Below are positions 16,569 through 24,480 of a stretch of 39,934 nt of DNA, piece by piece; position 1 is the stretch's first letter; every line of letters starts with the position of its first letter. A program made the position numbers and the translations under genes. The DNA lies in assembly GCA_016718605.1 (NCBI GenBank), contig JADKCY010000026.1:1-39934 (forward strand), given 5' to 3'. This DNA comes from Lysobacterales bacterium (GTDB taxonomy: Bacteria > Pseudomonadota > Gammaproteobacteria > Xanthomonadales > Xanthomonadaceae). A model generated the notes under the pieces. It did not search any database, was not told the DNA's origin, and saw only the letters and a program-made list of their open reading frames with translations.

Positions 16569-17428
16569 CTAGCCGGTCGGGGCAGTGGCCGCGCTCAACA
16601 ACGCAACGCCGTAAGTCGGACGCCACACGCCATACCCGTACAGGCGGACATGTTCAACTCCCAGCCGCGCCGGGAGGCGTCACGCTGAGGCTCGATGCGG
16701 ATTGCGCGCCGGATGTCATAGGCGATGGCGTCACGCTGGAAGATACCGCCATACGCGCTGTTAGACGAGATGGCGACGTTAGTGGTAGCGTAGAACGTGA
16801 TGCCCGCCGCCGTGCCAACGTACCACGAACCGCCCGGCCCAACCAACGCCGAGGGGACTTGCTGCAAGGTGATACCCGCCACGCTATTGGCCTTAGCCAA
16901 CGTGTGCCACTGGTATTCATGCAACACGCAGTACAGCGGCATACTGCGATTCTTGGAGTTAGTGCGGACAACGGTCGCGCCCGCGAACACCTGCCCCCAA
17001 GTGATAGCCGAGCCAGCCGTACCCATCGTGCCGCCCGTGAACGATGTGAACTTGCCGATCAAGTCGGTTTCAATCTTGTCACGCGCCGCCGCGCCCAACT
17101 CAGTGGCCGCATCCGTGCGGATGTTTTCGGGGGCATCGCTGTCAATGCGCTTGTCGGTGAGGAAGTATTGCAGACCGATTTCGCCGGGGGTCAAAGTCTG
17201 AAGCGCTGCCGGGGTGAACGCCGCGCTCGTCAGGTCGTCAACTTCCGCAATCGCGTTGGCCGTGCCTGCGTTGTACTGGTAGCCCGTGCGGGTATTGCCG
17301 CCGCGCCCGTCAGTAAACACACGAACCAGCGACGGCATGAAGTTGGTATCGCGCTCGTAGAAAATCGCATCCTCTTGGATGGCCTGTGCGATAGAACTAA
17401 TATCGCTAAACGTGTTCAACTGTGCCAT
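16569..17428 (-). CDS. Major capsid protein, frame-broken near the C-terminus
   Basis: As written, the frame codes for 277 residues and ends ...GVRLTALRC, stopping at 16595. The other frame, entered near GG 16643-16644, reads LYGYGVWRPTYGVALLSAA and stops at TAG 16569-16571. Such an aromatic RP.YGV ending is what one expects for this capsid family. One added C would restore a 286-residue protein. N-terminal and middle parts fit a HK97-fold capsid protein: an N-terminal helical arm, a TRTGYQYNAGTANAIAEVDD-type loop, TDKRIDSDAPENIRTDAA, and a DIRRAIRIEPQRD ending. It follows the scaffold gene directly. The break is probably a sequence error, since a capsid lacking this end is unlikely to be viable. 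Confidence 0.85.
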
Positions 17429-17440
17429 TGTTTATTTCTC

Positions 17441-17935
17441 CTATCGGAGACCGAGCCGCTTGCGCCGTTCCTCGTCGGTTTCACTGCGAGATTGACCGCT
17501 GCCCGGATTTGTGGCCGACAATGACGGCGTAGGCTTGCTTGGCAATGCCGATAGCATGGCCTTAGCATCCTCCAACATCGTCTCTTTGTCGTTGCCCGTA
17601 ATCCGTGCCGCGAAGATTGCCGGTAGCCCAACCTCGGCGGCAATATCGCGCTGCATCAATTCGCGGTTAGTCCGTTCGGCCTGTGCGCGTAACGTCTCGA
17701 CCTCTTTTTGCAATCGTTGTGACTCACTCAATTCAGCATCCTTGCGGGATTGTTCGGCCTTTTCGTAGGCGTCAAGTTTCTTGCGCCGATCAGCCGCCTC
17801 GCGGTTTGCGTCTTTGAGTGCCTTTGACATTCGTTCGTTCTCCGCTTGCAACTCGTCAAGCGTCTTGCTTGCGGGTGCTTGCGTTACGGTTGCCGTAGTC
17901 GTCTCGACTACCTCTGCGGTGTCCGTCTCGGACAT
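17441..17935 (-). CDS. Capsid scaffolding protein
   Basis: A 164-residue, highly charged protein with an acidic Thr-rich N-terminus and a coiled coil from about residue 28 to 95 (LDELQAENERMSKALKDA and following). The C-terminus is basic (TDEERRKRLGLR) and could bind the inner capsid face. This is the usual scaffold layout, and the gene directly precedes the capsid gene. It is the first gene behind the late promoter at 18031-18060, with an AAGGAG site before ATG. The leader contains a terminator (17958-17984). Confidence 0.88.
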   Translation of the reverse strand: MSETDTAEVVETTTATVTQAPASKTLDELQAENERMSKALKDANREAADRRKKLDAYEKAEQSRKDAELSESQRLQKEVETLRAQAERTNRELMQRDIAAEVGLPAIFAARITGNDKETMLEDAKAMLSALPSKPTPSLSATNPGSGQSRSETDEERRKRLGLR

Positions 17936-17957
17936 GTTGCGCTCCTTGTAAAATAAA

Positions 17958-17984
17958 AACCCGCCGACATCTCGCCAGCGGGTT
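17958..17984 (-). terminator. Intrinsic terminator inside the scaffold/capsid leader
   Basis: Read on the minus strand, a 12-pair stem (with G-T wobbles) closes a 3-base loop and is followed by TTTTT and more T-rich sequence. It lies between the late promoter (18031-18060) and the scaffold start. It should end transcripts from the terminase/portal block and attenuate the new promoter. A second hairpin (GCGCGGC-type arms) precedes it. Confidence 0.8.
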
Positions 17985-18030
17985 TCATAGCCCGACGCGG
18001 CTTGTAGGCCGCGCTATTCAGTTAACGGTT

Positions 18031-18060
18031 AGTATATGCTAACTCGTCTCAGAATGTCAA
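18031..18060 (-). promoter_or_regulatory. Late promoter for scaffold, capsid and tail genes
   Basis: On the minus strand TTGACA (18055-18060) and TATACT (18031-18036) are 18 bases apart. The 17 bases at 18053-18069 (aatgtcaagtagtaaaa on the plus strand) are identical to 27397-27413 at the other late promoter, which also has an 18-base spacer. The -35 overlaps the TGA stop of the preceding small gene. Confidence 0.8.
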
Positions 18061-18245
18061 GTAGTAAAATCGCGCTTGTCAATGCTAAACTTCTCGCGCT
18101 TGCCTAACACCTGTAATTCGCCCGCGTCCGCGTCAATGAATAGCCGTAGCCCTTGCGCCTTCGCTTGGCGGTAGCGCATGACTAGGCTTAACTCATCCTT
18201 GCTCAATACAATCTGCGTCACGTATGGCTCGCGCTGTTCGCTCAT
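18057..18245 (-). CDS. Hypothetical 62-residue protein after minor head gene
   Basis: I choose ATG 18245, which overlaps the upstream stop (ATGA); a longer reading would begin inside the minor head gene. The product begins MSEQREPYVTQIVLSKDELS, with a compact alpha/beta pattern and a C-terminal LGKREKFSIDKRDFTT. Its stop codon lies within the -35 of the late promoter. No family recognised. Confidence 0.65.
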   Translation of the reverse strand: MSEQREPYVTQIVLSKDELSLVMRYRQAKAQGLRLFIDADAGELQVLGKREKFSIDKRDFTT

Positions 18246-19255
18246 TGTGTCCTCAGTGGCGGCTCTGCGCCTAGTAGTTGCCATAGCGGAGTGACAGACC
18301 GCATCGGCCCGTACACATCGTTGTCAACCTCGCGGCTAATGTCCTCAAACGAGTACAGGCCGTCTTTAAGTGCCGCGTGATAGTCACGCCCTAGCAAAGC
18401 CCGTTGTTCCGCGTCTGACATGCTGTTAAATATCTCGACGCCCGTTTGCTTGATTGGATTGCCGAAGCCCTTCACGGCGGGCAACATCGTACACCGCCCG
18501 TTATGGTGGTCGTTTAGCCGTTCGGTGTTGGGGTGGAATGTGCCGTGCATCCGTAGGCATGACGGGCAGACGTTCGGGTTATTGATAGCCGCAAGCCAAT
18601 ACCAGCCTTCCACCACATCGGCATTGGCGATATAACTCGCCCGGTTAGTCTCGCGGTAGGCGTACAGGCCAGCCGTGCGCGTCATGCGTAACGCATCGAC
18701 AAGCGCCATGCCAAACTGTTTGCGAATCGCCGCCGCTATCTTGCGCGGATTCCAGCCCAGCCCGATGCCGTCAAGGAACAAATCCGCGATGGCCTGCGAG
18801 TGATACGGCGCAAGTTCTTTCAAGCGCTTCAGCAGTGGCGAGTTAGGTTGCAAGAAGCCCAGCAGTTGCATAACCGCGCCGCGTGGTAGTGTGTTGAACG
18901 CCGCCGTGACGCCCGCTTGTCTGACGGCCACATTGACCAACGCCCGCGAATCTGCCAGCGCCTTAGTAACCGCCGCCTCAGCATTGCCGCTCAGTTCTGT
19001 TTTCGTGAACGATGCAATGTCACTCAACTCTGATTCAATCTGCCCGATCAGCGCATTGTAACGCGATAGCCGCGCCAGTTGACCACGGCTTAACTCATCA
19101 GCCGCCGCCACGTTCGCCAAGTCCTCGACCTGTGCAATCAGGCGTTTATACATCGAACCATAGGCGCGGGTTATCCGTGCCAATGCCGCCGCGTCACGCT
19201 TGGCGGCCACGGCTGCGAATTGTTCTGCCAGCATAATCAACTCAGACTGCGACAT
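18242..19255 (-). CDS. Minor head protein (Mu gpF / SPP1 gp7-like)
   Basis: A 337-residue protein from ATG 19255, which lies inside the 3' end of the portal gene; a TTG 54 bases earlier is possible. Residues about 180-260 have the gpF-type pattern: RMTRTAGLYAYRETNRASY, then NPNVCPSCLRMHGTFHP and HHNGRCTMLP. These Cys and His residues are the conserved metal-type core of the family. It is packaged with the portal as a minor capsid component. The position between portal and scaffold is standard. Confidence 0.85.
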   Translation of the reverse strand: MSQSELIMLAEQFAAVAAKRDAAALARITRAYGSMYKRLIAQVEDLANVAAADELSRGQLARLSRYNALIGQIESELSDIASFTKTELSGNAEAAVTKALADSRALVNVAVRQAGVTAAFNTLPRGAVMQLLGFLQPNSPLLKRLKELAPYHSQAIADLFLDGIGLGWNPRKIAAAIRKQFGMALVDALRMTRTAGLYAYRETNRASYIANADVVEGWYWLAAINNPNVCPSCLRMHGTFHPNTERLNDHHNGRCTMLPAVKGFGNPIKQTGVEIFNSMSDAEQRALLGRDYHAALKDGLYSFEDISREVDNDVYGPMRSVTPLWQLLGAEPPLRTQ

Positions 19256-20616
19256 TGTTACGTAACAGTTGATCGCCCAGCGTGGTATCGCTTGCCTTTT
19301 CCTCGTCAAGCCGTGCGCTGACGGTTTCCCAATCGTAGCCGCGCAAGGTTGACGCCGTTTGCTTGTCTACCAGCCCTTCGCCCAAGTCAATCTGCAATTC
19401 TTTCGCCTGTTCAACCGTGTCACTAGGCAACGGGTCAGGCCATACGATAGTGCCGCCCGTATCAGTGGCGATGCCAGCCAACAACAGGCAACGGCGGTTG
19501 ATCTCTGTCAAGCCCCAGCCGTACAACAGCCGCTTCGACTCCAACTTGTCAAGCGCGTCTTTGTACAACACCCGAAGCGCGAAGTTGGTCATTGCGCCGA
19601 GTTTGTCTGTCATCGCCGCGATGTCAACCGTTCGGCTAATGTCGAACAACACGCCGCGCAAGTAGTGTAGAAACTCACGGCTCGACGCCAAGTCGGTTTG
19701 CATTTCAAGGTTAGCGATAACACCATCCGCGCCGTTAATCGTCACCATCTCGTCAGCGCCCCATGACGCCGTGCCTGCCGTGCTAGAAGCCGCGCCCCCA
19801 TGTCTTGGGGTGGGCGTGATAGCGGATAATGCGCTGAACGTTTGACGCTACAAAGTTAATCGCGTCCTGAATGACGATCATATCTTCCGTGATGTCCGAA
19901 TCGCCATACAACGACTCAGCATCGGGCAAGTTCTGCCAGTGGCAAATCGGCGGGAACGAATACGGCCATTCAGTCGTCTTGACTAACTCCCATGTCTTGC
20001 CGTCGCGCATGACGTAGTTATTGACTAGCCACGCATCCGCGAAGCCGTCAGCCGTCCGCATGTGTTCGGTAGTCTCGCGGTAGGCTACCATCTTTTCGGT
20101 CGCCTCATCTTCCGCGTTGTACTCAATTACGTACATCCATACCGCGTCCATATCGTCAGGCAATGCCTTAATCGTCACCCATTGCGAGTTGATAGGCACA
20201 AGACGGGGCAGGCCACCGGGCAACGCGCCGGGCATGATCTTGACGTAGCACGTGCCATACGTGCCGCCCAGTTGCGCGGCCTTGTGCAGAAATATCGGGT
20301 ACATATTGGCGTCAATCATCGCGTCGATGTACGCTTGGCGTGCGTCCGTCTCGCCTTCCGCCGCGCCGAAATCGAAATCAACACCGCCGCCGACAAGCAT
20401 CGAAATGCCACGATCAACAATCAGGCCCGTAAAGTTTAGGGTGATGTTATCGTTAGCCTGATCAATCTTGACTTTAAGCGGCTTGCGCTGTACGCCCTCG
20501 CGGTATAGCCGCCGCTGTTCGTAGGCTTGCAACATCGCGGCCCGCTCCCGATCTTCCATCGTGACAGGCAGTAGCCAATTTACAATGCTCTCGCGGATAG
20601 TGTCAGTCCAGCCCAT
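19242..20616 (-). CDS. Portal protein (SPP1 gp6-like), frame-broken
   Basis: Two frames together make one portal. The first, from ATG 20616, runs 277 residues to HPKTWGRGF and TAG 19783-19785. The second continues in the +1 frame as SSTAGTASWGADEMVTINGA and ends at 19242. Removing one base near the GGGGG run (plus-strand CCCCC 19795-19799) gives a continuous 457-residue protein, the normal portal length. The N-terminal part has the SPP1-type ASMLVGGG-like and GTCYVKIMPG stretches; the C-terminal part has LEMQTDLASS and a helical LLYGWGLTEINRRCL region. As a UAG followed by C stands at the join, +1 programmed frameshifting was considered, but a base error is simpler. Confidence 0.85.
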
Positions 20617-20626
20617 GTTATGTACC

Positions 20627-21913
20627 TCAGTTGTAGAACGGATTAAGAAGCGTAGTAACGCCGCCCGTCATTTCATCCTCGTAACCGTAGCGTGTCGCGT
20701 CAATCAAATGATTGTTCTTGTCAATCGGTGTTTTAAGACTGTTGCCGTCTTTGTCTTTCTTCCACTGATAAACGCTGTACTCGTTTCGCGCACTAACGCA
20801 CTTTGAATCTATGACGATAGTCTGCTGTTGTAGCCATTGGATACCAAAGTTGACGCTATCCTTGCCCTTCTTGGCGGCTATCGCATTGACGCCATGCCCG
20901 TTAAGTTCTGCGATACTCTTAGGCTCTGCGCTATCGCACACCACATACTGACTGCCAATGCGTGATTTGATTTCAGGCGCAAGCGCATCATTCGTTAAGC
21001 CGCGCTCGTATAGTTCATCATAGATATAGATCGTCTTGCGCGCCTTGTCATAGTGCGTCACGGCTAAGGCCGCAGGGTCAGACGCGAAGCCAAAGTCTAA
21101 CCCGTTGCGGTGATTCGTGAATTGCGCGGCCATGCCTGATAAGTCTTCAACGCGCCAATTCTTAAAGATGACATCGCCCAACACGCCCCACTTGCCCAGC
21201 GTGTAAACGTCGCGGTAATACTCGTCTGTCTCATTCTCCAAGTCGGCCCGGTCAGCGCCAGTCAGGAATTGGTTATCTTTGTAAGTCGTCTTTAAGATAG
21301 ACAATTCAGGCGATGTATAGCGCGTCTGGTCATCGGCCCACGCGATACGGGCGAAATAGTCCTGATAAATCCAGTGTGTTTTATAGATTGGATTGAATGA
21401 TAACGTCAAGCGCTTGGCTGTTGCTTCATCGCCGCCGCGCTGCCGTTTCGTCAGTTGCTTGATTGCGTCCTGGTCTGTCTCGGTTGCTTCCTCTACCCAG
21501 ATGTCAGTTATCACGCCCTTTTCAGGCGTCATGCTTTTGATCTTCTCGGTATCGTCAAGGCCCGCGAATAGAATCTGATAGCCGTTCGCGCATGTGATAA
21601 TGCCGTCTGATTTGTTGGTGTTAAAGAGCAGGCCCAGCCCAGCGTCAGTGATGACTTTCTTGATTTCATTCATCACCGACTTGCGGATTGTTCGCCCAAC
21701 AGCGCGACACACTAGATAATTTCGCTTGCCTTGCAGAACGTCAAGCACCGCCCGTTGCGCCAAGAACACCGACTTACCAGACGATGAACCGCCGTAGTAT
21801 ATTTGCAAGCGTGACGAGTTGTCAAGGTGCGGCTCATAGGCGTCATTGATCACTAAGTCGTGATTCGCTTGCCTTAACGATTCTGATTGTGATCGGCTTT
21901 TCTTCGTCGCCAC
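20627..21913 (-). CDS. terL: Terminase large subunit
   Basis: A 428-residue packaging motor and nuclease. Walker A is GGSSSGKS (41-48) and Walker B is IWVEEATE (138-145). A coupling motif follows in LSFNPIYKTHW. The RNase H-like nuclease has GLDFGFASDP (D273), VVCDSAEP (D327) and HLIDATRY (D405). This is the Terminase_3/SPP1-like type, consistent with headful packaging and a circular map. Start is GTG 21913, and the N-terminus overlaps the small terminase gene by 71 bases. It is followed by portal with a 10-base gap. Confidence 0.95.
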   Translation of the reverse strand: MATKKSRSQSESLRQANHDLVINDAYEPHLDNSSRLQIYYGGSSSGKSVFLAQRAVLDVLQGKRNYLVCRAVGRTIRKSVMNEIKKVITDAGLGLLFNTNKSDGIITCANGYQILFAGLDDTEKIKSMTPEKGVITDIWVEEATETDQDAIKQLTKRQRGGDEATAKRLTLSFNPIYKTHWIYQDYFARIAWADDQTRYTSPELSILKTTYKDNQFLTGADRADLENETDEYYRDVYTLGKWGVLGDVIFKNWRVEDLSGMAAQFTNHRNGLDFGFASDPAALAVTHYDKARKTIYIYDELYERGLTNDALAPEIKSRIGSQYVVCDSAEPKSIAELNGHGVNAIAAKKGKDSVNFGIQWLQQQTIVIDSKCVSARNEYSVYQWKKDKDGNSLKTPIDKNNHLIDATRYGYEDEMTGGVTTLLNPFYN

Positions 21914-22123
21914 TTAATTCTAGTCTCTCTTTAGGCTTGCCGTAGCGATAAGCGAACAGCGCCATGATTGCATTGATATTGCCGCGCTTGCCGTTTCGTA
22001 CCAGAACGCGAAACAACTCCTTGATGTCATCGTCACTCACGCACTCGTCAAGAAGTTTGTCAAGTTGTAGCGTTTCCGCTTTGATTTTCTACCAGCGCCG
22101 GGACGCGCCCCGCCTCTAGGCAT
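21843..22123 (-). CDS. terS: Terminase small subunit, frame-broken
   Basis: ATG 22123 starts MPRGGARPGAGRKSK, a hallmark N-terminus of small terminases, but this frame stops at TGA 22037-22039 after 28 residues. In the -1 frame, entered at the AAAA run (plus-strand TTTT 22085-22088), the sequence continues KAETLQLDKLLDECVSDDD, then a helix and AYRYGKPKERLELSG, ending at 21843. One extra A restores a 93-residue protein. The C-terminal half alone would otherwise appear as a 65-residue protein from GTG 22040. The family recognises packaging sites and feeds DNA to the large subunit. Confidence 0.75.
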
Positions 22124-22142
22124 ATTGATAACTCTGATTTAT

Positions 22143-22316
22143 TCATTCTTTGGCTATAACGGCTTTGACTTCCAGCCCTTGCCAATCTAGTAAAACCTTG
22201 ACCATCGGCTTGCAATCTTCGGGCAGATTCAAGATGACATTTATCGAACCGTCAGCCATCGTCTTGATCTGCCGTATCTCTGCCCGTATCTCTACGGCTT
22301 TGATCTTGTCACTCAT
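22143..22316 (-). CDS. Hypothetical 57-residue protein
   Basis: ATG 22316 overlaps the upstream stop (ATGA). The product begins MSDKIKAVEIRAEIRQIKTM and continues with INVILNLPEDCKPMVKVLLD, an alpha/beta pattern with no cysteine pair. It lies between a winged-helix-like gene and the small terminase. No family recognised; the clear coupling and dense packing support it as a gene. Confidence 0.6.
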   Translation of the reverse strand: MSDKIKAVEIRAEIRQIKTMADGSINVILNLPEDCKPMVKVLLDWQGLEVKAVIAKE

Positions 22317-22558
22317 TGCGCCTTAATCACCCTATACCACCTGTACTTACCAACCATGCGCCCCGCGTCAATCTCGCCGCGCCGTTGCATGCCGCGAATG
22401 ATACGCTTGGCTTTGTACTCGTCAACCCCTAGCCTATCGCGGAGCATCCCGTTCGTGAAGTCTAGCGACTCGTCAACGGGAATAGGCGCATGCTTATCTG
22501 CCAGCCCCCACCATGCCGGGGCGTTGCCATCTATCACTCTAAACGAATCGTCGGACAT
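22313..22558 (-). CDS. Small winged-helix-like protein
   Basis: An 81-residue protein with DESLDFTNGMLRDRLGVDEY followed by KAKRIIRGMQRRGEIDAGRMV and KYRWYRV. This helix-turn-helix plus beta-wing pattern suggests DNA binding. It overlaps the end of the metallophosphoesterase gene by 20 bases and precedes the terminase genes, so a packaging or late-gene regulatory role is possible (inference). Confidence 0.65.
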   Translation of the reverse strand: MSDDSFRVIDGNAPAWWGLADKHAPIPVDESLDFTNGMLRDRLGVDEYKAKRIIRGMQRRGEIDAGRMVGKYRWYRVIKAQ

Positions 22559-23327
22559 GCGACTCCTGCCGATACGTCACGCGCTCAAGTTTGTTGTGCT
22601 GAACGTCCCACATCAAGAAGCCGATAGACACATCCGAGAACGGCCAGTTATTACCGTAATACGTGGGCAGTTGCCAACATGGGCAGACTGCAATCCATGT
22701 ATCGCGCATGTTTAGCGGCTTAAATGACCTGTGCCGATCATGCCCGATGATAGCGCTCGGATGCGGCTTACCTTCATCCTTGCGCCGCGCCTGTATATCT
22801 TTGAGTAAACTAATCGCGCCGGATTCTATGGTGTGATCGCGTGTGCCAACGGGTACGCCGTGATGAGCGTGCAACACCGTATGCCCTTCGATTTGCGCCT
22901 CTAGTTTCTCGTAATAGTCGATGCCAAGCATGGTGTAGATTGCGCGGTCGTCATCGCCCTGCGGCCCGGTGTGTGCCTCTGTGCCTAATATACCATATGC
23001 CCACGTCGCTACAGATACCAGCGGCCTAAGCAACTCAAACGACATTTGCCGCTGATCTTCCGGTGTGCCGTGCGTCTGCGTTGAGCCGTGATGTTGCGTG
23101 CCGTCTTTGATGTCGCCGCCCAGCCCAATGCCGATGCGATAATCCAGCGATGCCAACTCGATAAACTCTACCGCGTCACGCCACGCGCTCATGAGCCACT
23201 TTTGAGAATCACCGCAGACGTATGGCTTCTTTTCCTTTGAGCCTATTTCGTACCCGTCAATCGCTAGGCCAGTATCGCTCAATACGTGCGTATCACCGAC
23301 GTAGAACCATAGCGCTGGTTTCGGCAT
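22539..23327 (-). CDS. Calcineurin-like metallophosphoesterase
   Basis: A 262-residue protein with the five expected metal-site motifs in order: GDTH (D12, H14), GGDIKDG, GTEAH, HAHHG and a C-terminal GHDRH. These bind two metals and hydrolyse phosphodiesters or phosphomonoesters. The family includes nucleases and nucleotide hydrolases; the substrate here cannot be told. It follows the endolysin gene with a two-base gap and precedes terminase, in a place where late phage genes are expected. Nucleic acid or nucleotide turnover in the infected cell is the likely role. Confidence 0.85.
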   Translation of the reverse strand: MPKPALWFYVGDTHVLSDTGLAIDGYEIGSKEKKPYVCGDSQKWLMSAWRDAVEFIELASLDYRIGIGLGGDIKDGTQHHGSTQTHGTPEDQRQMSFELLRPLVSVATWAYGILGTEAHTGPQGDDDRAIYTMLGIDYYEKLEAQIEGHTVLHAHHGVPVGTRDHTIESGAISLLKDIQARRKDEGKPHPSAIIGHDRHRSFKPLNMRDTWIAVCPCWQLPTYYGNNWPFSDVSIGFLMWDVQHNKLERVTYRQESHVRRFV

Positions 23328-23329
23328 GA

Positions 23330-23950
23330 TTACGGTAGCCGCTCGCTTATCATCTTAACCAAATCGAAGTAGTCAACCTTCAGCCGCGCCAAGTCAAGAC
23401 CCGGCCAGTCGCCGGGAGCCTTGCCCAAGTCTTTCCACGAGCCGTCAATGTGCAAGTGGTCGTTTGCCTTGCCAACTGGCAGGTAGTCACAAATGTAGCC
23501 CAGCAGGTCGCCGCGCTTGATCGGGCCGATTGGCGTAACGTCTGTGATGTGAGCGTAGCGCGTCCAGAACAAGCGCCCGTCCTCAAGCACATGCTGCACA
23601 ACGACTACCCAGCCTTGCCAGCCTTTGACGACTCCAGCGAAAACAATCTCGCCATCTGCCACGGCAACAACACGCGCCCCGCTATCACCGTAATCTGACT
23701 TATTGAGATCATGCCCGGTGTGATACTGCGTGCCGTTCTGGTACAGCGTGCCGTAACCCGTCGCGTCAAACCACGGCGCTAATTGTCGCCGCGCAATGTC
23801 GCCGCAAGGCCATGACATCACAAGGCGCGCCGGTTGCGACGGGATAGGCACATCTGGCAGGCTCAACAGAGTTTGCATGTCGGCCAGTTCGCCGCTCAGT
23901 TGTTGCGCCAAGTCGCGTATGCGCTGTAGTTGGGCTGTGGATGGATTCAT
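23330..23950 (-). CDS. Endolysin, M23 (lysostaphin-like) metallopeptidase
   Basis: A 206-residue protein. The N-terminal 30 residues are helical (coiled). The peptidase has H77-x3-D81 (HTGHD), H133 (in RYAHIT) and the H164-x-H166 pair (DHLHID), a complete M23 zinc site. It should cut peptide bridges in peptidoglycan. No signal peptide or membrane helix, so it needs the holin. It lies in the lysis cluster with holin, coiled-coil and glycosidase-like genes. ATGA overlap with the upstream gene. Confidence 0.9.
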   Translation of the reverse strand: MNPSTAQLQRIRDLAQQLSGELADMQTLLSLPDVPIPSQPARLVMSWPCGDIARRQLAPWFDATGYGTLYQNGTQYHTGHDLNKSDYGDSGARVVAVADGEIVFAGVVKGWQGWVVVVQHVLEDGRLFWTRYAHITDVTPIGPIKRGDLLGYICDYLPVGKANDHLHIDGSWKDLGKAPGDWPGLDLARLKVDYFDLVKMISERLP

Positions 23951-24480
23951 GGTGTCACCGTGTCAAGATCGTATAGTTCTCCGCGTTTGTTTTCTGGCGT
24001 GAAATATGTGACTGGTACGCCTGAAACTTCATTCCAGAAATCAAGTTCCCGCAGGGTGTTTATCATGATGAAAACTAATTGAGGCTCAAGACTAAAACGC
24101 CTTGACAGATAGTCGATGTCTAGCGGAGTGTGCTTTGATTCAGCCGACGCAAGCCAATCGCAAAACATCTCAATCAAGTCATACAGCGTCATGCCATTGA
24201 CGCCGTTCTCGAAATGCTCAGGGTGATGCCGGTTTGCTTTGTAGTGATGCTTTAATCCCTCGCCCATTGCTTCAAGCGATGCTTTATACTCGTCACTTCC
24301 GAAAGTAAGCGTTTTTAACTTAGGCGTGTACTCGTCAAATATTGGCTTTTCTTGCGGCCCAAGTTTACTTACATCGTGCGTGTTTGATCGCCCGGTTAGC
24401 AACTGGATAAAATCATTCAGCCAGTACGATACCTTGCGCTTATGCTCTGTTACGTCTGCCGTGCAATCGTATTTTGTCAC
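23947..24480 (-). CDS. DUF5662-type protein
   Basis: A 177-residue protein with TGRSNTHDVSKL, then FGSDEYKASLEAMG and LKHHYKANRHHPEHFENG, followed by LYDLIEMFCDWLAS. This His/Asp-rich pattern matches what I know as DUF5662, a family common in phages and bacteria with no known function. Its histidines and aspartates resemble HD-type phosphohydrolases, so a metal-dependent hydrolase is plausible. It overlaps both neighbours by four bases. Confidence 0.75.
   Translation of the reverse strand: MTKYDCTADVTEHKRKVSYWLNDFIQLLTGRSNTHDVSKLGPQEKPIFDEYTPKLKTLTFGSDEYKASLEAMGEGLKHHYKANRHHPEHFENGVNGMTLYDLIEMFCDWLASAESKHTPLDIDYLSRRFSLEPQLVFIMINTLRELDFWNEVSGVPVTYFTPENKRGELYDLDTVTP

Noticed and set aside
19780..19800. 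Programmed +1 frameshift in the portal gene at TTC TAG C
   Set aside because: The stop-plus-C context is suggestive, but UUC slipping to UCU is poor pairing, and four other genes show similar one-base breaks. A sequence error or mutation is simpler.
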